From Bog-473 sp035551835 (GTDB taxonomy: Bacteria > Actinomycetota > Acidimicrobiia > Acidimicrobiales > RAAP-2): DNA of 64,000 nucleotides. A program made the position numbers and the translations under genes. Below the pieces are notes generated by a model. It had not been told where the DNA came from and did not search any database. It was given only the letters and a program-made list of their open reading frames with translations. Below, piece by piece: positions 16,120-24,583 of this stretch. The DNA is taken from positions 12,709-76,708 of the forward strand of contig DASZMN010000126.1 in assembly GCA_035551835.1 (NCBI GenBank), in the 5' to 3' direction. The first letter of the stretch is position 1; every line of letters starts with the position of its first letter.

Positions 16120-17114
16120 GAGAACTGCAGGCGCAGGTCCGGCTCGGGCCCGAACGACGGCGGGCTCGGGCCGATCGCCGCCAGCTTCTGCCACCCGGCG
16201 ACCCCGATCATGGCGGCGTTGTCGGTCGCCAGGGCCGGGGGCGGGATGAGGAGCCGGGAGCCGCATTCGTCCGCCAGCGCCTGGGCGCGCGCCCGCAGGA
16301 TCGGGCTCGCCGCCACCCCGCCGACGATGGCCAGGGCCGGGTCGGCGAACTCCTCGAGCGCACGGCGCAGCTTGGCCATGAGCACGTCCATGCAGGCGGC
16401 CACGAAGGACGCCGCCACCTCCTCCACGCTGAACGAGGGGTCCGATCGCACGTAGTTGACGACGGCGGTCTTCAGCCCCGAAAAGGAAAAGGCGTAGCCG
16501 TCGGTGAGCATCGGGCGCGGGAAGCCGAGCTTGTCCTTGCCGTCGGCGGCCAGACGGTCCAGCACCGGCCCGCCCGGATAGCCGAGTCCGAGAAAGCGCG
16601 CCACCTTGTCGTAGGCCTCGCCGATGGAGTCGTCGACGGTCTCGCCGAGCAGCGTGTACCGACCCGGCTCCGTGGCCCGGGTCAGCATGCAGTGGCCCCC
16701 CGAGACGAGCAGCGCGGTCTGGGGGAACGGCACCGCCGGGTCGGCCAGGTACACGCTGGCCAGGTGCCCCTCCAGGTGGTTGACCCCCACCACCGGCACG
16801 CCCCAGCCCAGACCGAGCGCCTTGGCCGTCGCGATGCCGACCAGCAGCGCGCCGACCAGACCCGGTCCCTCCGTCACGGCGACCGCCTCGAGGTCGGGGC
16901 CCGCCACCCCGGCCTGCTCCAGCGCGCGCGCCACGATCGGCGTAATGGTCTCGATGTGGGCGCGGCTGGCCAGTTCCGGCACGACGCCGCCGAAGCTGGC
17001 GTGCAGGTCCACCTGGCTCGCCACAACCGACGAGCGCACCGCGTACTCGTCGTCGATCACGGCGGCGGCCGTCTCGTCACACGACGATTCGATGGCCAGC
17101 AGCAGGCGGCTCAC
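16116..17114 (-). CDS. tsaD: tRNA N6-adenosine threonylcarbamoyltransferase
   Basis: This 332-aa ASKHA-fold enzyme transfers the threonylcarbamoyl group to A37 of ANN-decoding tRNAs (t6A). Diagnostic motifs are 'AIESSCDETAAAV' at the N-terminus, 'TEGPGLVGALLVG', the metal site 'GVNHLEGHLASVYL' (H-x3-H), 'LLVSGGHC', 'DDSIGEAYDKVARFLGLGYPGGP' and 'VGGVAASPILR'. Its ATG overlaps the tsaC stop (17111-17114), so translation is coupled. TsaB and TsaE are not in the window. Confidence 0.95.
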   Translation of the reverse strand: MSRLLLAIESSCDETAAAVIDDEYAVRSSVVASQVDLHASFGGVVPELASRAHIETITPIVARALEQAGVAGPDLEAVAVTEGPGLVGALLVGIATAKALGLGWGVPVVGVNHLEGHLASVYLADPAVPFPQTALLVSGGHCMLTRATEPGRYTLLGETVDDSIGEAYDKVARFLGLGYPGGPVLDRLAADGKDKLGFPRPMLTDGYAFSFSGLKTAVVNYVRSDPSFSVEEVAASFVAACMDVLMAKLRRALEEFADPALAIVGGVAASPILRARAQALADECGSRLLIPPPALATDNAAMIGVAGWQKLAAIGPSPPSFGPEPDLRLQFS

Positions 17115-17761
17115 GACGGCACCGCCAGCGCGCGCGCCACCTCGTCGCCCGTGATCACGCCCACGCGCTCGACCGCGGCGACCGGCCCCCGCACGTTGAC
17201 CAGCGTCGAGGGGGTCTCGGTCAGCAGGCCGCCGTCGACGATCAGGTCGACGGACCGGCCGAGGCCCGCCGCCACGTCACCGGCCGCCCGCGGCGTCGGA
17301 GCGCCGTGCGCGTTGGCGCTCGTGACCAGGAGCGGCCCCGTCTGCCGCAGGAGGCCGCGCAGGAAGTCGTGATCGGGGATGCGCACGGCGACCTCGTCGC
17401 GGTCCGCCAGCCATCCCGGTCGGTCGGCGCCGGCGACGAACCCGAAGGCCAGTGTCAGCGGCCCCGGCCACCACCGACCCGCCAGCGCGCGCGCCGGGGC
17501 CGTCATCTCGACGCCCAGCGCACGGACCTGGTCCACCGACGCGGCGAGGACGGGGAGGTGCATCCCGTCGGGTCGGCCCTTGCTGCGGTAGACGGCCTGC
17601 ACCGCGTCGCGGTCGTCCGGACGCGCCGCCAGCCCGTACACGGTGTCGGTCGGCACCACGACGACGCCGCCCCGGCGCAACGTCTCGGCGGCCGCGTGCG
17701 CACCGTCGTCGTCGGCCGGCACGAGGACGGCCCGTCCGCCGCGGGACGCGGCCGATGCCAC
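17111..17761 (-). CDS. tsaC: L-threonylcarbamoyladenylate synthase (Sua5/YciO/YrdC family)
   Basis: This 216-aa protein makes threonylcarbamoyl-AMP from threonine, bicarbonate and ATP, the substrate used by TsaD. Family motifs are 'GGVVVVPTDTVYGLAARPDD', 'YRSKGRPDGMHLPVL' (the KxR signature), 'WWPGPLTLAF', 'VAVRIPDHDF', 'GPLLVTSANAHGAPTP' and 'STLVNVRG'. The short YrdC-only form without the Sua5 domain is seen. It follows a VOC protein gene by 7 bp and overlaps tsaD by 4 bp, making the pair a t6A module inside a longer operon. Confidence 0.93.
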   Translation of the reverse strand: MASAASRGGRAVLVPADDDGAHAAAETLRRGGVVVVPTDTVYGLAARPDDRDAVQAVYRSKGRPDGMHLPVLAASVDQVRALGVEMTAPARALAGRWWPGPLTLAFGFVAGADRPGWLADRDEVAVRIPDHDFLRGLLRQTGPLLVTSANAHGAPTPRAAGDVAAGLGRSVDLIVDGGLLTETPSTLVNVRGPVAAVERVGVITGDEVARALAVPS

Positions 17762-17768
17762 CGGCCCC

Positions 17769-18227
17769 TCAGAGGTGCAGCGGGCGGACGGCGGCGCCGA
17801 TGAGCTCGGGGTGCGACTTCCAATCGACGCCGGGCACGTCGACGTACAGCTCGAGCTCGTTGCCGTCGGGGTCGAGGATGTAGACGCTGTGGGTGACCGT
17901 GTGGTCCGACATGCCGACGACGGTGGCGCCGGCGGCCCGGACCTTTTCCAGCGCGGCGCGCAGGTCGTCGTCCGTCTCGCCGACGTTGAGGCCGAAGTGG
18001 TACAGCCCGATGCGGTTCCCCGGCGGGACCGGCGAGGCCTCGGCGCCGACCTCGATGAGCAGCAGCTCGTGATGGGTCCGCCCCGACGAGAAGGCCGCCG
18101 CCCCCACCGGGTCCTGACCCGGCTCGGGCAGGATCTGCCGCCACCCGAGGACGTCGCGGTAGAACGCGGCCGAGCGCCCCACGTCCCGCACGTAGAGGAC
18201 GAGGTGTCCCAGCTCGCGAACGGTCAT
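17769..18227 (-). CDS. VOC (glyoxalase/bleomycin resistance/dioxygenase) family protein
   Basis: This 152-aa protein has two beta-alpha-beta-beta-beta modules: 'LGHLVLYVRDVGRSAAFYRDVLGWRQI' with a metal-ligand His at residue 8, and 'GLYHFGLNVGETDDDLRAALEKVRAAG...DPDGNELELYVD' with His77 and Glu125 or Glu127. This resembles metal-dependent glyoxalase- or dioxygenase-type VOC proteins; the substrate is unknown. The start ATG 18227 overlaps the acyltransferase stop by 4 bp (ATGA), so it is translationally coupled to that gene. Confidence 0.85.
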   Translation of the reverse strand: MTVRELGHLVLYVRDVGRSAAFYRDVLGWRQILPEPGQDPVGAAAFSSGRTHHELLLIEVGAEASPVPPGNRIGLYHFGLNVGETDDDLRAALEKVRAAGATVVGMSDHTVTHSVYILDPDGNELELYVDVPGVDWKSHPELIGAAVRPLHL

Positions 18228-19747
18228 GCGCTCACAGTACCGGTCGCCCCGCTGTCGACCGACGCCGCCGAGCGCACCCAGTTGGCCGTCGGCGGCATGC
18301 CCGGACCCAGGTGGATCGGCACGTCGAAGGGCTCGGACTTCAGGCCGGCCGCCTCCATCAGCTCGGTCAGGGCGTGGGGGATCGCCGCCGCAATGTCCCA
18401 CAGGCGCGGCACGGCGCGAGCGTCCGACGCCAACCCCCAGTAGAGGACGCCCATGTAGCTCATGATCGTGATGTTCAGGCCCATGCCGTCCATGACGGGC
18501 CCGAGGGGGAACATGCCGAGCATCTGGCTCCCGCCGAGATAGAGCGGGAAGTCCGGCCCGGGCACGTTGGACACCACGAGGTTGGCCACCGGACGATGGC
18601 GATCGGCCAGGCGCATCCCGGTATAGAGGCGCGCCGCCGCGGCGAACACGTTGGGGGTGGCGTGCTCGGCCCAGTTCTGCAGCATGGAGGCGCCCAAGGC
18701 CTTGTGCTCCTCCTTGGCGCCCTTGGTTCCCTCGTGGATCACCTGCAGCCGCTCGAGCGGGTCCTCCAGGTGCGTGGGGAGCTGCACGAACATGGACGAG
18801 ACCTTGTTGGAGCCCTTCAACTCGGCCACGTCGGGTGTGACCGAGACCGGGACCACCGACACGAGCGGGATCTCGGGCAGCTCGTCGCCGGCCTGCAGGT
18901 AGGTGCGCAAGGCGCCCGTCACCATGGCGAGGACCACGTCGTTCACGGTCGTGTGCACCTCGTTCTTCAACTTCTTGGCGTCGGCCAGGCTGGCGGCGGC
19001 GAAAGCCACCCTGCGCCGCGCGTGCACGGCCGCGTTGATGGAGGTGCGCGGCGCCGTCAAGGGGAGCGCACCCTTTTGCGGCGGCGGCAATGCCCGCCGG
19101 ACGCGGCGGATGCCGAGGAGGCTGCGCGTCGTGCGCAGCATCATGCGGCCCATGTCGTAGGGCGCCACCAGGTTGGCCACCATGGCCTGGGACATGAGCT
19201 CGATGCTCGAAGGGATCCGCGAGTCGAGCTGGCGTGCCGTGATCGGCGAGGCGTCCGCCGGATCCGGCTCGAGATCGAAGAGCACGCCGAGCAGCTCGGC
19301 GCCGGAGACGCCGTCGATCGTGCTGTGGTGCATCTTGGTGACCAACGCGATCTTGCCCTCTTCGACGCCTTCGACGATCCACATCTCCCACAGCGGCCGG
19401 TCCCGGTGGAGCTGGCGGCTGATTACGTCCGCTGCGAAGTCGCCCAGCTCGCGCAGGCCCCCGGGCGCGGGCAGCGCGGCCCGGCGGAGGTGGTTGTCGA
19501 TGTCGAACTCGGGGTCGTCCACCCAGACCGGGTGGCCGAGCCGCAGCGGCACCTCCACCAGGCGGCGCTGGAACACGGGGGCCAGCGGGATGCGGTCGCT
19601 GATGAGCTGGCGCACGCGCCGGAACGAATAGCCGCCGGGCACCGTGGAGGGGTCGAACACGGCCGTCATCGCCACATGCATGTGGAGCGTGGGGGTCTCC
19701 ATGTAGAGGAAGCTGGCATCCAGCCCACTCAGCCGTTCGGGTGTCAT
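18224..19747 (-). CDS. Wax ester synthase/diacylglycerol acyltransferase (WS/DGAT family)
   Basis: This 507-aa acyltransferase joins fatty acyl-CoA to diacylglycerol or fatty alcohol for storage lipid. The N-terminal domain carries the catalytic HHxxxDG motif as 'MHHSTIDGVSGAELL' (about residues 137-151), preceded by 'LWEMWIVEGVEEGKIALVTK'. The C-terminal DUF1298-type domain has 'NDVVLAMVTGALR.YL', 'PVSVT' and 'NLVVSNVPGPDFPLYLGG'. The start is ATG 19747 with GAGGAG at 6-nt spacing. It is the first gene of an operon with a VOC protein, tsaC and tsaD. Confidence 0.92.
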   Translation of the reverse strand: MTPERLSGLDASFLYMETPTLHMHVAMTAVFDPSTVPGGYSFRRVRQLISDRIPLAPVFQRRLVEVPLRLGHPVWVDDPEFDIDNHLRRAALPAPGGLRELGDFAADVISRQLHRDRPLWEMWIVEGVEEGKIALVTKMHHSTIDGVSGAELLGVLFDLEPDPADASPITARQLDSRIPSSIELMSQAMVANLVAPYDMGRMMLRTTRSLLGIRRVRRALPPPQKGALPLTAPRTSINAAVHARRRVAFAAASLADAKKLKNEVHTTVNDVVLAMVTGALRTYLQAGDELPEIPLVSVVPVSVTPDVAELKGSNKVSSMFVQLPTHLEDPLERLQVIHEGTKGAKEEHKALGASMLQNWAEHATPNVFAAAARLYTGMRLADRHRPVANLVVSNVPGPDFPLYLGGSQMLGMFPLGPVMDGMGLNITIMSYMGVLYWGLASDARAVPRLWDIAAAIPHALTELMEAAGLKSEPFDVPIHLGPGMPPTANWVRSAASVDSGATGTVSA

Positions 19748-19869
19748 CGCGCTCCTCGGTCCCTGCCCCTCGTCCATAACCTGGCACCAAGTCGGGGGCG
19801 GAGCAACCCCGAAACGGCCCCGACCAGGGCGGACCGGCGCGACGGGACGGTTCGGGCGATGATGGGGGG

Positions 19870-21171
19870 GTGCCGTACGCCTTCCTGGCCGTCACCGCCC
19901 TGGGCGCCGCCGCCGTCGCCCTCGCCTACCGCCCGATCCGCCGCGAGCCGTTCACGATCGTCAGCTTCGCCGCCGCCTGGATCGCCGGCGAGCTGGCGTT
20001 CCAGAACATCGTCTGGCAGATGGCGGCCACCGGCGCCTTCATCGCCTTCGGCGCGCTCGACGGCTGGGCGGGGTGGCTCGGCCTGGCGCTCGCGATCGCC
20101 GGCTGGGTCGGGCTGGTGGGCCTCGGCGTCGCCGGACTCCGCGCCGCCGACGTGACCGCCGCCGCCCTCGACGAGGTGCGGAGCGACGCCCTCCCCGTCC
20201 CGGCCGAGCCGACGCCGCCGACGTGGGGTCGTTGGTGGCGTGTCACCCGCGCCATTCCCATGAAGTCGCGGGCCGTCCAGACGACGTCCAATATCGACTA
20301 CTGGGGGGACGCGCAGCGGCGTCACCGCCTCGACGTCTACCGTTCGCGGCTTGCCCCGCCGCAGAAGGCGCCGGTGATGGTCTACGTCCACGGTGGGGCC
20401 TGGGTCATCGGCGACAAGCGCGAACAGGGCAAGCCGATGATGTTCGAGCTGGTGGCGCGCGGCTGGGTCTGCGTGGCCATCAATTACCGCTTGAGCCCCA
20501 AGGGGACGTGGCCCGATCACATCGTCGACGTGAAGAAGGCCCTCGCCTGGGTGAAGGAGCACATCTCGGAGTACGGCGGCGACCCGGCCTTCGTCGCCAT
20601 CAGCGGCGGCTCGGCCGGCGGCCACCTGTGCGCGCTCGCCGCGCTCAGCGCGGGCGACCCGGCCTTCCAGCCCGGCTTCGAGGACGCGGACACCGCGGTG
20701 CAGGCGTGCGTCCCCTTCTACGGCGTCATGGACCTGACCTCGTCGCCGGAGGGCTCGGCCATCTTCGGTCCGGGCCTGCTCGAGATGCTCGAGAAGACGG
20801 TGATGAAGGTCAAGGAGGCCGACCACCCCGAGGTTTTCCGCGCCGCCTCGCCCACCTACCGGGTCCAGGCCGGCGCACCACCGTTCTTCGTGCTGCAGGG
20901 CAAGAACGACACGCTCGTGCCGGTCGAGACGGCCCGGACCTTCGTCGAGCGCCTGCGTGGCGTGTCGCGGTCGCCCGTGGCCTACGCCGAATTGCCCCTG
21001 GCCCAGCACGCCTTCGACGTCTTGGCGTCGCTGCGGTGCCAGGCCACCACGTCGGCGGTGGGCGACTTTCTCGAGGGCGCCCGGGCCGCCCACGCCGCCG
21101 GCCGGACGACGGCAATGGATGTGACCTCCATGCGAAATCTTTCTGACATAGAGTCGCCACCCGGAATCTGA
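19870..21171 (+). CDS. Membrane-anchored alpha/beta-hydrolase (HSL/esterase-lipase family)
   Basis: This 433-aa protein has about three N-terminal hydrophobic helices (residues 1-100) and then an esterase domain. The oxyanion-hole motif HGGAW (within 'VYVHGGAWVIGDKREQG'), nucleophile elbow 'ISGGSAGGHL' (Ser in GxSxG), 'GKNDTLVPVETA' (Asp) and 'AQHAFD' (His) give a complete catalytic triad of the hormone-sensitive-lipase type. It probably hydrolyses short or medium acyl esters at the membrane. The start is GTG 19870 with a weak ribosome site. It is divergent from the acyltransferase operon, fitting a lipid role. Confidence 0.87.
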   Translation: MPYAFLAVTALGAAAVALAYRPIRREPFTIVSFAAAWIAGELAFQNIVWQMAATGAFIAFGALDGWAGWLGLALAIAGWVGLVGLGVAGLRAADVTAAALDEVRSDALPVPAEPTPPTWGRWWRVTRAIPMKSRAVQTTSNIDYWGDAQRRHRLDVYRSRLAPPQKAPVMVYVHGGAWVIGDKREQGKPMMFELVARGWVCVAINYRLSPKGTWPDHIVDVKKALAWVKEHISEYGGDPAFVAISGGSAGGHLCALAALSAGDPAFQPGFEDADTAVQACVPFYGVMDLTSSPEGSAIFGPGLLEMLEKTVMKVKEADHPEVFRAASPTYRVQAGAPPFFVLQGKNDTLVPVETARTFVERLRGVSRSPVAYAELPLAQHAFDVLASLRCQATTSAVGDFLEGARAAHAAGRTTAMDVTSMRNLSDIESPPGI

Positions 21172-21185
21172 CCTCGCGTCAGATT

Positions 21186-21222
21186 GGGCCATACGGCCCG
21201 ACGCTGCGGGCCGGTATGGCCC
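21186..21222. terminator. Strong inverted repeat, probable terminator-type hairpin
   Basis: GGGCCATACGGCCC (21186-21199) pairs with GGGCCGGTATGGCCC (21208-21222) across an 8-nt loop, with one bulged base. It begins 14 nt after the esterase stop and 112 nt before the Liv-type binding-protein start. There is no U-tract, which is common for actinobacterial hairpins. It could terminate the esterase mRNA or act in the transporter's leader. Confidence 0.55.
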
Positions 21223-21334
21223 GAGGCAGTACCGGGAGAGAAGGGGTGGCAGTGGGGAACAGAGCGGCGTGCGCGCCCGCCCGGCGCCACGGAGGGGGCC
21301 AAGTGTGCCGGAACGATCTGGAGGGTCAACAGGG

Positions 21335-22591
21335 ATGCTGAAGATCAAGGGCCGTTTCATGATGAGCTCCGGGCTCGCCCTCGCCATCGGGACGAGCGCG
21401 TTGGCCCTGGGTACTGGCCCCGCGGACGCAGCGACCGCGGCCACCCCCGGCGTGACCGCGAACTCCATCACCGTGGGCTCCATCAGCGACATCTCGGCGC
21501 CCATCGCCGGGCTGTTCGAGGGGGCCAAGGTGGGGACCGAGGCCTACTTCTCCATGATCAACAGCGAGGGCGGGGTCAACGGCCGCAAGCTGGTGCTCAA
21601 CGGGATGGACAGCGCCTTCTCCTCGGGGACCGTGACCAACGAGGCGCAGAGCATCGCCGGCAACGACTTCGCCATCGTGGGCGGCTTCTCGCTGCTCGAC
21701 GGCGCCGAGCAGCCGGCGATCGACGCGGGCAAGGTCCCGGTGGTCACCCAGGTCCTGGACCCCAAGCTCTACGCCGACCCCAACCTGTACGCCGCCATTC
21801 CGCTGGTCACCGGCGGTGAGATCACCGGCCCGTTCAAGTACCTGAAGAAGAAGTACCCCCAGGACATTCAGCACGTGGGGGTCATCGGCTCCAACGCGGC
21901 CGCCACTGCGGTCACGGCCGAACACACTTTCCACAACCTGACCAACAGCCTGGGTTACAAGTGGGTCTACTCGCGTGACGCCAGCTTCACCGAGACCACG
22001 TTCCTGTCCGACATGATCAAGATGAAGAACGCCGGGGTGAAGCTGCTCTTCGAGCCCAGCCAGCAGGGCGCGTACATCTCGACCATGGCGCAGGAGAACA
22101 AGCAGGAGGGTCTCGACGCGCTCTTGTACTCGGGGGCGAACACCTACGAAGAGGGCTTCAACCCCGGCTCGGCCGGGAACGGCACGCTCGTCAGCACCGT
22201 GACCGCGCTCTACATGGGACAGGACGCCAAGGTGATCCCGGCCGTGGCCACGTTCGACAAGTGGGCCAAGAAGGTCGACCCGCAGACCCAGCTCGACCTG
22301 TACACGCTGTACGGGTGGATCAACGCCCAGCTGTTCGTCCAGGCCCTCAAGGCCAGCGGCGCCAACCCGACCCGGGCCGGCCTCGAAGCGCAGCTCGACA
22401 AGATCACCTCGTTCAACGCCAGCGGGTTGATCTCGCCGCAGAACCCGGCCCAGAAGATCCCCGGGCAGTGCTGGATCATGGCCGAGTACAACAACGGGAA
22501 CTGGGCGCGCATCGCGCCCGACCCCAAGGCCGGCTTCATCTGCAACCCCGGCGGCTTCTACCCGAGCAGCTACAAGGGCGTCTCGCGCTAG
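21335..22591 (+). CDS. Branched-chain amino acid-type ABC transporter substrate-binding protein
   Basis: This 418-aa exported protein has a signal peptide (MLKIKGRFMMSSGLALAIGTSALALGTGPADA) followed by a mature Peripla_BP_6 domain. It opens with 'ITVGSISDISAPIAGLFEGAKVGTEAYFSMINSEGGVNGRKL', the classic LivK/LivJ start. There is no lipobox, so it may be retained by other means or freely secreted. The ligand is unknown: the family also covers amides, urea and aromatics. 'ggaggg' lies upstream of ATG 21335. The permease and ATPase genes follow, giving a complete importer. Confidence 0.88.
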   Translation: MLKIKGRFMMSSGLALAIGTSALALGTGPADAATAATPGVTANSITVGSISDISAPIAGLFEGAKVGTEAYFSMINSEGGVNGRKLVLNGMDSAFSSGTVTNEAQSIAGNDFAIVGGFSLLDGAEQPAIDAGKVPVVTQVLDPKLYADPNLYAAIPLVTGGEITGPFKYLKKKYPQDIQHVGVIGSNAAATAVTAEHTFHNLTNSLGYKWVYSRDASFTETTFLSDMIKMKNAGVKLLFEPSQQGAYISTMAQENKQEGLDALLYSGANTYEEGFNPGSAGNGTLVSTVTALYMGQDAKVIPAVATFDKWAKKVDPQTQLDLYTLYGWINAQLFVQALKASGANPTRAGLEAQLDKITSFNASGLISPQNPAQKIPGQCWIMAEYNNGNWARIAPDPKAGFICNPGGFYPSSYKGVSR

Positions 22592-22651
22592 GTCGCGCGG
22601 GCTCGCGCCTCGTGCTCCGCCGAATGACGATGCAGCGGCCATGAACGAGTC

Positions 22652-24583
22652 GTGAACGAATTCATTAGCTTCGTGGTGGCCGGGGTGGTCACCGGATCCA
22701 TCTATGCGGTGACCGCCAGCGGCCTCGTGGTGACGTACAAGTCCACCGGGGTGTTCAACTTCGCCCACGGCGCGGTGGGCATGGTGATGGCCTACCTGTA
22801 CTGGCAGATGTGGCAGGGCTGGGGGTGGAACCCCGTGCTGTCCCTGGTCATCGTCCTGCTCGTCGTCGCGCCGCTGTCCGCCCTGGCGGTCGAGCGCGTC
22901 CTGATGCGCCCGCTCTACGGTGCCGCGCTCAGCACGACGATCGTCGTGACGCTGGGCTTGTTCCTGGTGCTCTACGGGTTGGTCTCGACGGTGTGGGACC
23001 AGACCATCACGCGCAACCTGCCCGAGTGGTTCCAGGGCGACCAGGTCGGCGTGTTCGGCGTCAACCTCACCTACGAGGAGCTGATCACCTTCGGCTGCGC
23101 GGTCATCGTGGCGCTGGCTCTGTGGCTGCTCTTCAAGATGACGCGCATGGGCGTGTCCATGCGCGCCGTGGTCGACGACCCGAGCCTGGCCTCGCTCACC
23201 GGCGCCCGCACCAGCCGGATCGCGGGCTTTGCCTGGATCGTCGGGTTCATGCTGGCCGGGCTGGCGGGCATCCTCCTGGCGCCGGGGTCCGGCATGAGCG
23301 TCGCCATCCTCTCCGAGCTGGTCATCTTCGGCTACGCCGCGGCGATCGTCGGGCGTCTGAGCAGCCTGCCGCTGACCTATCTCGGCGCCATGATCCTGGG
23401 GGTCTCCGAGTCGCTGGCCGTGGGGTACGTCCCGGCCAGCTACCTCAACGACGTGACGGCGGTCCTGCCGATGGGACTGCTCATCATCGCCCTGCTCCTG
23501 CTGCCCCAGGCCAAGCTGGCCGTCGGCCGCGTGGTGCGGCTCCGCCCCCCCAAACCGGCGGGTCTGCGCACCACGCTCATCGGCGCCGTCGTCCTCGTGG
23601 TGGCCACGGTGCTCGTCGGGGCCTTCGTGACAGGCAACAACCTCTACACCCTCGGGCTGGCCCTGACCATCGGCTTGGGGGCGCTGTCGCTCGTCCTGTT
23701 GTCGGGCTACGGCGGACAGATCTGGTTGTGCCAGTTCACCTTCATGGGACTGGGCGCGTGGGCCATGACCAAGGTCGGTGGCGGCGAGTCCGCCCTCGGC
23801 GTGCTCGCGGCGATCGGGCTGTGCGGCGCCGCCGGAGGGATCCTGGCGCTCCCCGCACTGCGGCTGCGCGCGCTCTACATGGCGCTGGCCACGCTGGCCT
23901 TTGCCGTCCTGATGGACCAGCTGTTCTTCACCAACCCGTCGATCATCCCCAACGGCTCCATGGACGTCGGGCGCCCCGACCTCTTCGGCATGCACTTCAC
24001 GACCGACCGCGCCTTCATGGTGCTCGTCGCCGTGATCTTCGGCCTCTGCCTCATCGGCGTCGGCGCGCTGCGGCGGGGCCCGTTCGGCCGCCGCCTAGTG
24101 GCGATGAGCGATAGCCAGGCCGCGTGCGCGACGGTGGGCATGAACATCACCCGGACCAAGCTCACCGTCTTCGTGATCGCCGGCGGCATGGCGGGGCTCG
24201 CGGGCGCCCTCTACGGCGGCATGTCGCGGACGGTCTCCTTCTCGCAGTTCGGCTTCGTGAACAGCCTCGTGCTCTTCGTCGCGGTCGCCCTCGCCGGCAT
24301 CACGGTCCTCAGCGGCGCGGTGCAGGCTGGCCTCGGGGTGGCGCTCCTGCCGCTCATCGCGACGCACATTCCCTCGGTGTCGGGGTTCACCTACATCCTC
24401 TTCGGCGTCGGCATCATCGCGGTGGGACGCAATCCCTACGGTCTCGGACTGGTCTATACGCGGCTGGGCGACTGGTGGGACGCCCGTCGGGCCCGCGCCC
24501 GGACGGGCGGCGGCGTGACGGGCACTCCGCCGAGCGAGATTCCGGGCGGGCTGTTGCCGCCCAAGGTCGGCTCCGTTGGCTGA
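22652..24583 (+). CDS. Fused LivH-LivM-type ABC permease
   Basis: This 643-aa protein carries both permease subunits in one chain. Residues 1-290 match LivH ('GVVTGSIYAVTASGLVVTYKSTGVFNFAHGAVGM', 'LMRPLYGA', 'MRAVVDDPSLASLTGART'). Residues from about 310 match LivM ('LSLVLLSGYGGQIWLCQFTFMGLGAWA', 'ALRLRALYMALATLAFAVLMDQ', 'GRRLVAMSDSQAACATVGMNITRTKLTVFVIAGGMAGLAGALYG'). About 17 membrane helices are expected. The start is GTG 22652. Its stop overlaps the TTG start of the ATPase gene by 8 bp. Confidence 0.92.
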   Translation: MNEFISFVVAGVVTGSIYAVTASGLVVTYKSTGVFNFAHGAVGMVMAYLYWQMWQGWGWNPVLSLVIVLLVVAPLSALAVERVLMRPLYGAALSTTIVVTLGLFLVLYGLVSTVWDQTITRNLPEWFQGDQVGVFGVNLTYEELITFGCAVIVALALWLLFKMTRMGVSMRAVVDDPSLASLTGARTSRIAGFAWIVGFMLAGLAGILLAPGSGMSVAILSELVIFGYAAAIVGRLSSLPLTYLGAMILGVSESLAVGYVPASYLNDVTAVLPMGLLIIALLLLPQAKLAVGRVVRLRPPKPAGLRTTLIGAVVLVVATVLVGAFVTGNNLYTLGLALTIGLGALSLVLLSGYGGQIWLCQFTFMGLGAWAMTKVGGGESALGVLAAIGLCGAAGGILALPALRLRALYMALATLAFAVLMDQLFFTNPSIIPNGSMDVGRPDLFGMHFTTDRAFMVLVAVIFGLCLIGVGALRRGPFGRRLVAMSDSQAACATVGMNITRTKLTVFVIAGGMAGLAGALYGGMSRTVSFSQFGFVNSLVLFVAVALAGITVLSGAVQAGLGVALLPLIATHIPSVSGFTYILFGVGIIAVGRNPYGLGLVYTRLGDWWDARRARARTGGGVTGTPPSEIPGGLLPPKVGSVG

